Shown piece after piece: positions 1-7,931 of a stretch of DNA of 42,965 nucleotides. How positions within the stretch are numbered: the first letter of the stretch is position 1; every line of letters starts with the position of its first letter. A model generated the notes under the pieces. It had not been told where the DNA came from. It saw only the letters and a list, made by a program, of their open reading frames with translations, and did no database searches. Source of the stretch: JBDHTS01 sp039808845 (GTDB taxonomy: Bacteria > Pseudomonadota > Alphaproteobacteria > Micavibrionales > Micavibrionaceae); contig JBDHTS010000005.1 of NCBI GenBank assembly GCA_039808845.1, positions 1 to 42,965 of the forward strand. The letters run 5' to 3'. The translations under genes and the position numbers were made by a program.

Positions 1-1
1 C

Positions 2-577
2 GCTTTTTATTACATCAGCGGACTCGCGGCGAAGACGGAATCTCCCGATGTGCAGCTTGAAACCCCTTACGGCTCTATCGGCATTCACGGGACGGAAGTC
101 TGGGGCGGTCAGATTGAGGATGATTATGGCATCTACGTTCAGAAAGGGCGTGTCGCCGTACAAACAAAACGGGGACGCGTCCTGATGAATCAAGGCGAAG
201 GCACGGGATTGTCATTCGGACGGGCGGCGCCGCTGCCTCCAGTCAAATGGTCGCCGGATAAAATCAAGCTGGCGATATCCCGGACCGCCCCGAAGGATCC
301 CGCGCGACTGAAACAACGTCTGGAATCCTTGCGCCCCCTTCATAAGGACATGATCACAAATTATCGATCGGTCAGGGCCCGCATGAACGTTCCCGGACCG
401 AACAATTCGCGCAGATATATCAATCCTGTGGCGCCAAAGCCACCCATAAAGAAGCAGCAGGACAAGCCCGTTCTGACCAAACCGCAGTCTGAAAAGCGCA
501 ATAATGCGGAAAACCCCTCCCCTCCGCCACAGCGCAGGATGCAAAAGGTTTTCAGACGTCCGCAAGACCGGCAGTAG
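2..577 (+). CDS. FecR-domain protein, 5' end outside window
   Basis: The frame is open from the first complete codon (base 2), so the gene almost certainly starts upstream; the GTG at 50 is only the first internal start-like codon. The visible start carries the end of a FecR-type beta domain, with a T-P-Y-G-S-I-G-I-H-G-T-E segment just after the GTG, resembling the periplasmic FecR fold 'ATIGVRGT'. After about residue 75 the protein becomes basic and rich in Pro, Lys, Arg and Gln, probably disordered. FecR domains act in the periplasm, in sigma/anti-sigma signalling or as stand-alone surface and peptidoglycan-linked proteins; this one cannot be assigned to either. It ends 45 bases before the glycosyltransferase start, so it may belong to the same transcript. 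Family call fairly good, function unknown. Confidence 0.6.
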   Translation, partial: AFYYISGLAAKTESPDVQLETPYGSIGIHGTEVWGGQIEDDYGIYVQKGRVAVQTKRGRVLMNQGEGTGLSFGRAAPLPPVKWSPDKIKLAISRTAPKDPARLKQRLESLRPLHKDMITNYRSVRARMNVPGPNNSRRYINPVAPKPPIKKQQDKPVLTKPQSEKRNNAENPSPPPQRRMQKVFRRPQDRQ

Positions 578-622
578 CGCACGATGTCTGAAAGGGCTAT
601 AACCTCATCCCAGAGGATCATC

Positions 623-1342
623 ATGGAATGCGCTGTCGTCATACCAGCCTATAACGAGGTGGAAAGCATCGTCCCCCTGGTCGAGGAAATCGTCCGTACA
701 GCTGGCGATACGCCCGTAAGGGAGATCATCGTCGTCAATGACGGCAGCAGCGACGATACTGTTCCGGCTCTGACCGCCCTGAAAGCACAATGTCCGCAGC
801 TTCGTATCGTTACCCATATGACGCGCAGCGGACAAAGCACCGCCATCCGCACCGGAGTGGCGGCAGCAACCGCCCCTTTGATCTTCACAATGGATGGCGA
901 CGGGCAAAACGATCCGGCGGACATGCCGGCCATGTATAAATTATATGCAGAGCATGCCCGCCGCACGCCGCGCATTCTGGTGGCGGGGCAACGTCTCAAG
1001 CGTCAGGACACTCTGGTCCGGCGTCTGTCATCCCGCATCGCCAATAAAATCAGGGCCGCCATTCTGCAGGATGGTGTCAGGGATACGGGTTGCGGCCTTA
1101 AACTGTTCCGCCGCGACGATTTTCTGGATCTGCCTTTTTTCAACCATCTTCACCGTTTCATTCCTGTGCTGATGAAAGCCAAAGGCGTCGAAATCATCCT
1201 GACGGACGTCGCGCACCGCCCGCGTACACGCGGCCAGTCGAAATATGGCGTCATGAACCGTTTGTGGGTGGGGATAGCCGATCTGTTCGGAGTCCGATGG
1301 ATTGTCTCAAGAACGAAACCGCCGGTTGAGGTAAAGGAATGA
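623..1342 (+). CDS. Family 2 glycosyltransferase (dolichyl-phosphate mannose synthase-like)
   Basis: A 239-residue GT-A fold enzyme, expected to move a sugar from a nucleotide donor to a polyprenyl-phosphate or similar lipid on the cytoplasmic face of the inner membrane. Visible motifs are VVIPAYNE at residues 5-12, VVNDGSSDD at about 37-45 and the metal-binding DGDGQ at 91-95. I prefer the ATG at 623 over the in-frame ATG at 584 because AGAGG lies six bases upstream of it and the conserved fold begins at once; 584 has no convincing ribosome site. There is no C-terminal membrane domain, so it resembles DPM1-type synthases. It overlaps the next gene by four bases and is followed by a GT39 membrane transferase. 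Such trios typically make a lipid-linked sugar and then transfer it to lipid A or another envelope acceptor; the sugar cannot be told from sequence. Confidence 0.85.
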   Translation: MECAVVIPAYNEVESIVPLVEEIVRTAGDTPVREIIVVNDGSSDDTVPALTALKAQCPQLRIVTHMTRSGQSTAIRTGVAAATAPLIFTMDGDGQNDPADMPAMYKLYAEHARRTPRILVAGQRLKRQDTLVRRLSSRIANKIRAAILQDGVRDTGCGLKLFRRDDFLDLPFFNHLHRFIPVLMKAKGVEIILTDVAHRPRTRGQSKYGVMNRLWVGIADLFGVRWIVSRTKPPVEVKE

Positions 1343-1635
1343 TGGACTGGTTCACGACCGAGCATATGTGGCTCGCCATAGGCCTGTTCGGCCAGAGCAT
1401 GTTCTTCATGCGCTTTTTCGTGCAATGGCTTGCGTCTGAAAAACGCAAGGAAAGCATTATTCCCGATGCGTTCTGGTATTTCAGCATTCTTGGCGGTTTC
1501 ATCCTGCTGGCCTACGCGATTTACAAACGGGACCCTGTTTTTATTCTGGGTCAGTCTACGGGCGTGCTGATTTATTCGCGCAATCTCTATTTCATTCATA
1601 AGAAACGCTGGCAGCCGGTTCCGGAACAACAATGA
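1339..1635 (+). CDS. Lipid A biosynthesis N-terminal (LAB_N) domain membrane protein
   Basis: A 98-residue protein made almost wholly of the LAB_N domain, the piece that precedes lipid-A-disaccharide synthase in some proteins and also occurs alone. Three hydrophobic segments are visible (about residues 10-30, 45-62 and 66-88), with the typical G-Q-S-x-F-x-x-R-F-x-x-Q-W run near residues 18-30. Two ATG codons follow each other at 1339 and 1342; GAGG at 1327-1330 can serve either. It overlaps the GT2 gene upstream and the GT39 gene downstream by ATGA junctions, so the three are probably translated together. Stand-alone LAB_N proteins often sit beside GT2/GT39 genes; a role as small membrane partner in lipid-linked sugar handling is inference. 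Confidence 0.8.
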   Translation: MMDWFTTEHMWLAIGLFGQSMFFMRFFVQWLASEKRKESIIPDAFWYFSILGGFILLAYAIYKRDPVFILGQSTGVLIYSRNLYFIHKKRWQPVPEQQ

Positions 1636-3227
1636 CGGGTTTTCTGAAATCCTCGCCATGGGCGCTGCCCGCCTTGTTGATCATAATTGCCGTATGGGCA
1701 TGTCTTGCATGGACCTTTCCTGCTTTTCCTATCGATGAAACGCGATATCTGACCGTGGCCTGGGAAATGCGCCAGTCCGGTCAATGGATGCTGCCGACCC
1801 TGAACGGAGAGCCTTACTCGCACAAACCTCCGCTTCTGTTCTGGCTGATCAATCTCGTATGGACTGTCACGGGACCGTCAGTCGGCGCGGCACGGATCGT
1901 TTCTCTGGCGGTGGCTTTGTCTGTCGTTTTTCTGACCTTCCGGCTGGCTGAAAAATTGTTCCCGCAGGACCCTTCCATATCCCGCCTTGCACCACTGCTT
2001 TTGATCGCCAGCCCGCCGTTTCTGGTCTATGGCAACATGATCATGTTTGATTTCCTGCTGTATTCCTGCGTCCTGGCCGGACTGACCGGCCTGTGGCAGG
2101 CGGGACAGGAGCGTTCGCGCAGAGCATGGCTTTTATTCGGCGCAGCCATGGGCATTGCCGTTCTGGCGAAGGGGCCCGTTATTCTGGTCCATCTTCTGCC
2201 CCCCGCTTTACTGGCACCCTTTCTCTGGCAGACAGCGTATAAGAAACGGGAATGGTATCTGCGCGTGGCTGCCAGCGTATTGATGGCAACTCTGATCGGC
2301 TTGTGCTGGGCCATTCCGGCTGCACTGATCGGCGGCAAGGAGTTTGCTCATATGATATTCTGGGGCCAGTCCGCAGGGCGGATGGTCAATGCCTTCGATC
2401 ACCGCCGACCGGCCTGGTTTTACCTGCCGTTTATCCCGCTGTTCATGCTGCCATGGCTTTTCATGCGGGAATTCTGGCGGGGCACTGCGAAGTTAAAATA
2501 TGCCCTTCATGAATCTCCCGTCCGGTTTATTCTCAGCTGGCTGGTACCCGCCTTTGTGGTTTTCAGCCTCATCAGCGGCAAGCAGCCGCATTATATGGTC
2601 CCGCTGACCTCCGGCCTGGCCTTGTGCGCCGCATGGGCAATCGGCCGCCAGCCGACGACTGTTCCCAAAATCCCGGCAACGCTCTTTCTTTATTTTGCTG
2701 TCTTCGGCATCTTTGCGGCGGCGCCGTTTTTACGCACTCTTCTTCCTCCGGTTAACGACCATATGCTGAAAGACGGACTCGATCATTTTTCAGGTCCTCT
2801 TTATCTGGCAGGAGGCGCTTGCGCTTTGGGGATACTCCTGGCGACCCGCAAGAGTTTTGAAGGCCGATGCATGGGCATGATTTTCGGAACCGGCCTTCTG
2901 CTCTGCCTGACGACGTTTCAAGCGTACCAGTTTGTTTACCGGTATTTTGACCTCCGGCCCATGGCAGCCGTTCTCGCCCCTTACAAAAGCCAAGATATGG
3001 CCTTCGCCCCCAAATATTCCGGTGAACTTGGTTTCACGGCAAGGCTCGACAGGCCACTAGAGATTATCGGCAAAGGCGACCTGAATTCATGGTTTGCCAC
3101 ACATCCGGACGGAGTTGTTATTGTGCGCCACGAAGACATGGAACAACTCCCCGGCTTTGAAACTCTCTATACTCAGCCTTACCGCGGCGACCAGCGTATG
3201 TCCGTGTTGCAATGGGGTGGCGATTAG
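1632..3227 (+). CDS. ArnT-like GT39 membrane glycosyltransferase
   Basis: A 531-residue polytopic inner-membrane protein with about a dozen hydrophobic helices. The first periplasmic loop carries the ArnT/PMT signature P-I-D-E-T-R-Y (Asp35-Glu36) followed by E-M-R-Q-S-G-x-W and H-K-P-P-L-L-F-W. This family takes a sugar from a polyprenyl-phosphate carrier and attaches it to lipid A or another acceptor on the periplasmic side. Known members add 4-amino-arabinose (ArnT) or galacturonic acid (rhizobial Rgt proteins). Its start overlaps the LAB_N stop. The likely donor is made by the GT2 enzyme two genes upstream. The 3' end overlaps by four bases the stop of a convergent small ORF. Family call is firm; the sugar, and so any gene name, is not. 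Confidence 0.85.
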   Translation: MTGFLKSSPWALPALLIIIAVWACLAWTFPAFPIDETRYLTVAWEMRQSGQWMLPTLNGEPYSHKPPLLFWLINLVWTVTGPSVGAARIVSLAVALSVVFLTFRLAEKLFPQDPSISRLAPLLLIASPPFLVYGNMIMFDFLLYSCVLAGLTGLWQAGQERSRRAWLLFGAAMGIAVLAKGPVILVHLLPPALLAPFLWQTAYKKREWYLRVAASVLMATLIGLCWAIPAALIGGKEFAHMIFWGQSAGRMVNAFDHRRPAWFYLPFIPLFMLPWLFMREFWRGTAKLKYALHESPVRFILSWLVPAFVVFSLISGKQPHYMVPLTSGLALCAAWAIGRQPTTVPKIPATLFLYFAVFGIFAAAPFLRTLLPPVNDHMLKDGLDHFSGPLYLAGGACALGILLATRKSFEGRCMGMIFGTGLLLCLTTFQAYQFVYRYFDLRPMAAVLAPYKSQDMAFAPKYSGELGFTARLDRPLEIIGKGDLNSWFATHPDGVVIVRHEDMEQLPGFETLYTQPYRGDQRMSVLQWGGD

Positions 3228-3421
3228 GGAATGAATTGCTGCTCAGGTACGGGTTGAGGATCTGGACGGCATGACTCTGCATTTTCCCGCTCTACTGCAT
3301 AAAAATGCACGCCTGCCGCTAAAAGCGAGACTGCTGCAAATCTTAATACCAAAGCTCCATATTCCAAAATACATTGCTCTAAAGCTTCTGCCCTATCCGC
3401 GGCTCTATCTTCTCCCGTCAT
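3224..3421 (-). CDS. Small predicted membrane protein, unknown
   Basis: A 65-codon ORF directly after ispG on the same strand; its ATG overlaps the ispG stop as ATGA, typical of translational coupling. The product has a charged N-terminus (about residues 1-15), one hydrophobic stretch around residues 23-42 (ALVLRFAAVSLLAAGV) and a polar, Pro-rich tail. I do not recognise the family. It runs into the end of the convergent GT39 gene, whose stop it overlaps. The coupled start and membrane segment argue for a real gene; the short length and lack of recognisable homology argue for caution. Confidence 0.42.
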   Translation of the reverse strand: MTGEDRAADRAEALEQCILEYGALVLRFAAVSLLAAGVHFYAVERENAESCRPDPQPVPEQQFIP

Positions 3422-4551
3422 TCTGCAGCATCCTTAATTAGGATTGTTTCAATTTCTTTAGCCTTGTCTTCAACCATACGCACAATGTGATCGACAATGC
3501 TTTCATCACCTTCTCTCAAACGGTGCGCCGTCTTGCCGCCCATATAGATCTGGTGCGTTCCACGCCCACCACCGGTCAAGCCAATATCGGTCATGAGAGC
3601 TTCACCCGGTCCGTTAACAACGCAGCCGATAATAGAGACCGTCATCGGTGTGGTGACGTGTTTCAGTCTTTCCTCAAGCGTTGCGACAGTCTTGATGACA
3701 TCGAATTGCTGCCGCGCGCAGGATGGACAGGCCACGATGTTCACGCCCCGGTGACGCAGGCCCAGGCCTTTCAGGATCTCGAACCCGACCTTGACCTCCT
3801 CGACCGGATCGGCCGAAAGGGAAACGCGGATCGTATCGCCGATACCGGCCCAGAGCAGGCTGCCCATGCCGATGGATGATTTGACCGTGCCGGTGGTCAG
3901 TCCACCCGCCTCGGTAATGCCGAGATGCAGCGGATAATCGCAAATACTGGCCAGCTGCATATACGCAGCAACCGCCATGAATACATCGGAAGCCTTGCAG
4001 GAAATCTTGAAATTCGTGAAATCGTGATCTTCAAGAATCTTCATATGCCTTTGAGCCGACTCCACCATTGCGTCCGGGCATGGTTCGCCATATTTTTCCA
4101 GCAGGTCGCGTTCCAGAGAACCGGCGTTGACCCCGATGCGGATGGAGCAGCCGTGGTCTTTTGCCGCATTGATGACATCGCGTACCCTGTCGGCGGACCC
4201 GATATTGCCCGGATTGATGCGCAGGCAGGCCGCGCCGTTCTGTGCCGCCTCGATCGCACGCTTATAGTGAAAATGGATGTCGGCCACGATCGGCACGGTC
4301 ACTTCCGGCACGATCCGCTTCAGCGCGGCGGACGATTCTTCATCGGGGCATGAAATACGGACGATATCCGCGCCCGCCACTTCCAAAGTCCGCACCTGGG
4401 CAATTGTCGCCTTAACATCGTGCGTTAGCGTATTGGTCATCGACTGAACGGTGATTGGCGCATCACCGCCAACGGGCACTTTACCCACCATAATCTGCTG
4501 TGATTTCCGCCGCTGGATCTGCCGCCACGGACGTATGGACGTATGGTCCAT
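3418..4551 (-). CDS. ispG: (E)-4-hydroxy-3-methylbut-2-enyl-diphosphate synthase
   Basis: A 377-residue enzyme of the MEP isoprenoid pathway. It reduces 2-C-methyl-erythritol 2,4-cyclodiphosphate to HMBPP using a [4Fe-4S] cluster. The cluster ligands are visible as CPSC (Cys275, Cys278) and C-V-V-N-G-P-G-E (Cys310, Glu317), at nearly the same spacing as in E. coli. The TIM-barrel part begins with R-R-K-S-Q-Q-I-M-V-G-K-V-P-V-G-G. A long upstream extension is open but overlaps the end of rodZ and is not conserved-looking; the ATG at 4551 gives the normal length and lies one base after the rodZ stop. The minus-strand order lysC-rodZ-ispG looks like one transcript, and rodZ-ispG adjacency is common in proteobacteria. 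Confidence 0.97.
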   Translation of the reverse strand: MDHTSIRPWRQIQRRKSQQIMVGKVPVGGDAPITVQSMTNTLTHDVKATIAQVRTLEVAGADIVRISCPDEESSAALKRIVPEVTVPIVADIHFHYKRAIEAAQNGAACLRINPGNIGSADRVRDVINAAKDHGCSIRIGVNAGSLERDLLEKYGEPCPDAMVESAQRHMKILEDHDFTNFKISCKASDVFMAVAAYMQLASICDYPLHLGITEAGGLTTGTVKSSIGMGSLLWAGIGDTIRVSLSADPVEEVKVGFEILKGLGLRHRGVNIVACPSCARQQFDVIKTVATLEERLKHVTTPMTVSIIGCVVNGPGEALMTDIGLTGGGRGTHQIYMGGKTAHRLREGDESIVDHIVRMVEDKAKEIETILIKDAAE

Positions 4552-4552
4552 C

Positions 4553-5581
4553 TTACCGCACCGTTCCCGTCGCCGCGCCGGGTATGGCGATTGGCTGTTC
4601 TTCAGGCTGAACAGGCACAGGCTGGGGCGGCATGGCCTGTTGCTGGGATGGCTTGATCGCCGCGCGCCATGCGCCATCGCTCGCTGGGCGGTCTGCCCGG
4701 GACTGCGCCCGCCCGGCTGGAGTTCTGGCTTTTTTTGCACTGAACAGGCCGGGATCAAGCTTGATGCCGCGTGCGACATCCCCTTTGTTGCCCAAAGGCG
4801 GAATACGTTCTCCGTCGACGATAAATTCAAGCCCTCCGATGTTGCCGGTCGCCAGCACCAGCCCCTGCTCGTCAGGAACCATATAGCGCTCTCCGGGATT
4901 CAGGACCTGGGATATCAGCGGCTTGCCGCTGCTGTTGCGTATTTCGACCCAGGTATTGTCCCTGACCAGAATGACGATCCTTGCCGGAGGCGGAGCATCC
5001 GGTTCGCCCGCCACCGTCAGCGGCGCGGGCTGCACCGGAGTTGCCACCGGGGCGGGCTGCGGCACAGGCTGCGGCGCGGGGATAGGCGCCTGCACCGCCG
5101 TCTTTACGGACTCGCTGACCACGGGAATTTGTTCGACGGCGCTGGCGCTTTCCCCGCCGCCCCTTGACGACATCGAGAACACCACGGCAATCGCCACGAT
5201 TGCGGCAATGGACGCAGCCACAATGAGGATTCCCGGAAGCTTGCTGTCTTCCGCCGTCACCGGGAAGCTGAGCGCGGGGCGGGCCTTGTTCCCGACGGAC
5301 TGCAGCTTGAAAAGGCTGACCATCTTGTCGCCGTCCAGGCCCAGATACTCCGAATAAGTCCTGACGAAACCGATGGCATAGGCCCGGCCCGGCAATTCGT
5401 GCAACTTGCCCTCCTCGATGGAGGCCAGTTGCGACGCCCGGATGCGCAGGATGGCCTCGACATCATTCAGGCTCTGGCCGTAATGCGTCCGCGCACGCCG
5501 CAGGATCTCGCCCACCGGCATATCAGTGTAATATTCTTCCGGCTTGCCCGGAGGGGATTTTTGCTGAGGCTGCGCGTTCAT
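4553..5581 (-). CDS. rodZ: RodZ-like helix-turn-helix/DUF4115 membrane protein
   Basis: A 342-residue bitopic protein of the RodZ type, which links cytoplasmic MreB to the elongation machinery. Order of parts: an N-terminal Cro/C1-type HTH domain (residues 20-95, with V-G-E-I-L-R-R-A-R and G-F-V-R-T-Y-S-E-Y-L-G); one transmembrane helix at 115-137; a periplasmic Pro/Ala/Val-rich linker (about 150-185); and a DUF4115 beta domain (about 190-270, with V-I-L-V-R-D-N-T-W-V-E-I-R). The ATG at 5581 was chosen over the longer frame because the extra part is the antisense-like tail overlapping lysC. The start lies ten bases after the lysC stop with only a weak ribosome site. The C-terminal 70 residues are Gln/Pro-rich and probably disordered. 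Family confident, cell-shape role inferred from RodZ. Confidence 0.88.
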   Translation of the reverse strand: MNAQPQQKSPPGKPEEYYTDMPVGEILRRARTHYGQSLNDVEAILRIRASQLASIEEGKLHELPGRAYAIGFVRTYSEYLGLDGDKMVSLFKLQSVGNKARPALSFPVTAEDSKLPGILIVAASIAAIVAIAVVFSMSSRGGGESASAVEQIPVVSESVKTAVQAPIPAPQPVPQPAPVATPVQPAPLTVAGEPDAPPPARIVILVRDNTWVEIRNSSGKPLISQVLNPGERYMVPDEQGLVLATGNIGGLEFIVDGERIPPLGNKGDVARGIKLDPGLFSAKKARTPAGRAQSRADRPASDGAWRAAIKPSQQQAMPPQPVPVQPEEQPIAIPGAATGTVR

Positions 5582-5591
5582 AATCTTATTT

Positions 5592-6836
5592 TTATGCCGA
5601 TTTTGCCTTCTTTTCCAGTCCATAGGCCGCATGCAGCGCCCGCACGGCCAGCTCGGTATATTCCTGAGCGACCAGAACGCTGATCTTGATCTCGGACGTG
5701 GAAATGACCTGGATATTGATCCCCTTGTCGGCAAGGGCCTTGAACATCGTCTGGGCAACGCCCGCGTGGCTGCGCATCCCGATGCCGACCACGGAGACTT
5801 TCGCCACATTTTCATCGGTCAGGATTTGCGTGCCCTTCAGGATTTCAATACCGCGCAGCACTTCCATCACACGGGGCAAATCGGCATTGCCGACGGTAAA
5901 GGTCATATCGGTCGTCTTGCCGTCAGGGGATGTATTCTGAACGATCATATCGACGTTGATCGCCGCCTCGGCCAGTGGCCCGAACACCCCCGCCGCGATG
6001 CCCGGACGGTCCGGCAGCTGCAACAGCGTGATCTTTGCCTCGTCCTTGGCCAATGTGATGCCGTTGACGACTTCCTGTTCCATGATGTCTTCCTCCATTG
6101 TCACCAGAGTGCCGGGCAGGTCCGAACCGATCCGGCTGTCGAAAGTGGAAAGCACCTGCACCGGCACCCGCCATTTCATGCCCACCTCGACGGAACGCGT
6201 CTGAAGGACCTTTGCCCCCACCGACGCCATCTCCAGCATTTCTTCATAGGAAATTTTTTTCAGCTTTCGCGCCTTGGGCACGATGCGCGGGTCGGTGGTG
6301 TAAACGCCCTTCACATCCGTATAGATGTCGCACCGGTCGGCCTTCAGCGCGGCAGCCAGCGCCACAGCCGTCGTGTCCGACCCGCCGCGTCCCAGCGTCG
6401 TGATGCGGTTGCGGGGGGATATGCCCTGGAAGCCGGCCAGAACGGCAACCTCACCCTCTTCCATCCGGCGTTTCATTTCATCCACCTGGATGTCCAGAAT
6501 ACGGGCCTTGCCATGAACCTCGCTGGAAAGGACCGGAACCTGCCAGCCTTGCCACGAGCGCGCCTGAATGCCGCGCTTCTGCAGCGCAAGGGCCATCAGG
6601 CCCGAAGTGACGTTTTCCCCGCTGGAAACGACAGCATCGTATTCGCGGGCGTCGTGCAGGGGGCTGATCGCGCGGCAATACTCCACCAATTGGTTGGTCA
6701 CGCCCGACATGGCCGATACGACAACCGCCACCTTATGGCCGCGCGCAACTTCTGCCGCCACCTTTTCGGAAGCGTTTTCAATCTCCTTGATTCCGGCGAC
6801 GGAAGTGCCGCCAAACTTCAGAACCAACAGGCCCAT
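5592..6836 (-). CDS. lysC: Aspartate kinase
   Basis: A 414-residue enzyme making L-aspartyl-4-phosphate, the first step towards lysine, threonine and methionine. The kinase domain opens with K-F-G-G-T-S-V-A (residues 7-14) and contains G-R-G-G-S-D-T-T-A-V-A at about 150-160. Two ACT regulatory domains fill residues from about 265 to the end, as in lysine/threonine-inhibited single-function aspartokinases. The gene is divergent from ubiG, with an 87-base gap holding possible promoters for both, an arrangement common in alphaproteobacteria. It is likely the first gene of the lysC-rodZ-ispG run. The normal family length is about 405-415 residues. Confidence 0.97.
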   Translation of the reverse strand: MGLLVLKFGGTSVAGIKEIENASEKVAAEVARGHKVAVVVSAMSGVTNQLVEYCRAISPLHDAREYDAVVSSGENVTSGLMALALQKRGIQARSWQGWQVPVLSSEVHGKARILDIQVDEMKRRMEEGEVAVLAGFQGISPRNRITTLGRGGSDTTAVALAAALKADRCDIYTDVKGVYTTDPRIVPKARKLKKISYEEMLEMASVGAKVLQTRSVEVGMKWRVPVQVLSTFDSRIGSDLPGTLVTMEEDIMEQEVVNGITLAKDEAKITLLQLPDRPGIAAGVFGPLAEAAINVDMIVQNTSPDGKTTDMTFTVGNADLPRVMEVLRGIEILKGTQILTDENVAKVSVVGIGMRSHAGVAQTMFKALADKGINIQVISTSEIKISVLVAQEYTELAVRALHAAYGLEKKAKSA

Positions 6837-6860
6837 AACCGCTCTTTTTCAACCTTTTCC

Positions 6861-6889
6861 TTGTCAGGAATACAGCCAATATCCATACT
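6861..6889 (+). promoter_or_regulatory. Possible sigma70-type promoter for ubiG
   Basis: In the lysC/ubiG gap, TTGTCA at 6861-6866 is followed after 17 bases by CATACT at 6884-6889. The predicted start would give a leader of about 28 bases to the ubiG ATG at 6924. The -10 box is imperfect, so this is a moderate guess. Confidence 0.3.
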
Positions 6890-6923
6890 GTCCCGGACAT
6901 CAAAACGCAAAGAAAGTTTTCAC

Positions 6924-7661
6924 ATGACAGCCCGTGGCAGCGTCGATGAAGCCGAGATTTCCCGCTTTGCCCGGGATTCGGGCCGCTGGTGGGACGAAAA
7001 CGGCCCTTTCCGGCCCTTGCACAGGCTTAACCCCGCCCGCATCGGCTATATCCGGCGGCAAGCCGAACAACGCTTCGGGCTGGATGGCAAAAGCCTGAAA
7101 CCTTTCCAAGGTATGACCATGCTGGATATCGGATGCGGAGGCGGGTTGGTTTCAGAACCCCTGACACGCCTCGGTGCCCGGGTGACGGGGATCGATGCCG
7201 ATGCACAAGCCATCCGCGTAGCTGCCGACCATGCCGAACAATCGGGCCTCAGTATTGATTACCGTAACATCATTTCCGAAGATATCCGGAAGGAGGTGTT
7301 CGACATTGTCCTGGCACTTGAAATCATCGAACATGTCTCCAGCCGTGAACAGTTCGTCGCCGATTGTGCCCGCCTGTGTAAATCGGGCGGTCTGGTTATC
7401 TTTTCCACGCTTAACCGGACGGGCCGTTCATTCGCACTCGGGATTGTCGCCGCCGAATATGTTTTGGGATGGGTTCCGCGGGGCACGCATGACTGGCGAA
7501 AATTCGTCCGTCCGTCGGAACTGTCCCGCATGGCGCTTGGCGCAGGGCTCGTCCCCGCCGATGTGACAGGATTGATGTTTCATCCTCTCAAAAACGAATT
7601 TGCACTGTCCAAAACCGATCTGGCGGTTAACTATTTCCTGACAACGGAGAAGAATTCATGA
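6924..7661 (+). CDS. ubiG: Ubiquinone biosynthesis O-methyltransferase
   Basis: A 245-residue SAM-dependent enzyme that performs both O-methylations in ubiquinone synthesis. The SAM-binding motif I is L-D-I-G-C-G-G-G-L at residues 67-75, and the family mark S-T-L-N-R-T lies further on. The N-terminus E-I-S-R-F-A-R-D-S-G-R-W-W-D fits UbiG. A much longer open frame extends upstream but only because it is antisense to lysC; the ATG at 6924 gives the family length. The stop overlaps the next start (ATGA). ubiE, the C-methyltransferase of the same pathway, lies about 9 kb away in this window. Confidence 0.95.
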   Translation: MTARGSVDEAEISRFARDSGRWWDENGPFRPLHRLNPARIGYIRRQAEQRFGLDGKSLKPFQGMTMLDIGCGGGLVSEPLTRLGARVTGIDADAQAIRVAADHAEQSGLSIDYRNIISEDIRKEVFDIVLALEIIEHVSSREQFVADCARLCKSGGLVIFSTLNRTGRSFALGIVAAEYVLGWVPRGTHDWRKFVRPSELSRMALGAGLVPADVTGLMFHPLKNEFALSKTDLAVNYFLTTEKNS

Positions 7662-7849
7662 GTACGCTGTTTTTCATCCTGATGCTGGGGGCCATGCTTG
7701 CGGTTCTCGGATCTTTCGGTATCGGTATGTATTTCATGAGCCGGCAGGACCAGGAGAGCCGCCTGAAAAGCAATCAATGGATGCGGATCCGCGTTATGAT
7801 GCAGGGTGTCGCGCTCGCATTGTTCGCTCTTGCCGTCCTGACAAAATAA
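7658..7849 (+). CDS. HIG1-like twin-transmembrane protein
   Basis: A 63-residue protein with two hydrophobic helices (about 4-28 and 47-61) separated by a charged loop. The loop and second helix, N-Q-W-M-R-I-R-V-M-M-Q-G-V-A-L, match the HIG1/RCF1-type motif (R-x3-Q with small hydrophobics after it). Alphaproteobacterial relatives are short inner-membrane proteins; mitochondrial ones help assemble respiratory supercomplexes. A respiratory-chain role here is inference, though coupling to ubiG (ATGA overlap) suits it. After the stop come a C/T-rich hairpin and tsaB on the other strand. Confidence 0.65.
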   Translation: MSTLFFILMLGAMLAVLGSFGIGMYFMSRQDQESRLKSNQWMRIRVMMQGVALALFALAVLTK

Positions 7850-7852
7850 TTT

Positions 7853-7931
7853 TCCCTCCCTCCCCCTCAGGGAGTGGCTTTAGAGTTGAGCCTCTTACAG
7901 TTGAAATCTAAAACGCAAATGCTCTAAAGCC
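7853..7931. repeat. Short C/G-rich repeat with CTTTAGAG arms
   Basis: Between two convergent genes. A hairpin-like CCCTCCCCCTCAGGGAG stretch is followed by GGCTTTAGAG (7876-7885), whose exact reverse complement CTCTAAAGCC occurs at 7922-7931. The right arm contains the tsaB stop codon. The same GGGGCTTTAGA string ends the larger element at 23.8 kb, so this is probably a shortened member of that family. Confidence 0.45.

Noticed and set aside
5631..6923. Long plus-strand open frame before ubiG
   Set aside because: It is antisense to lysC, whose motifs are complete; the UbiG family starts at 6924.
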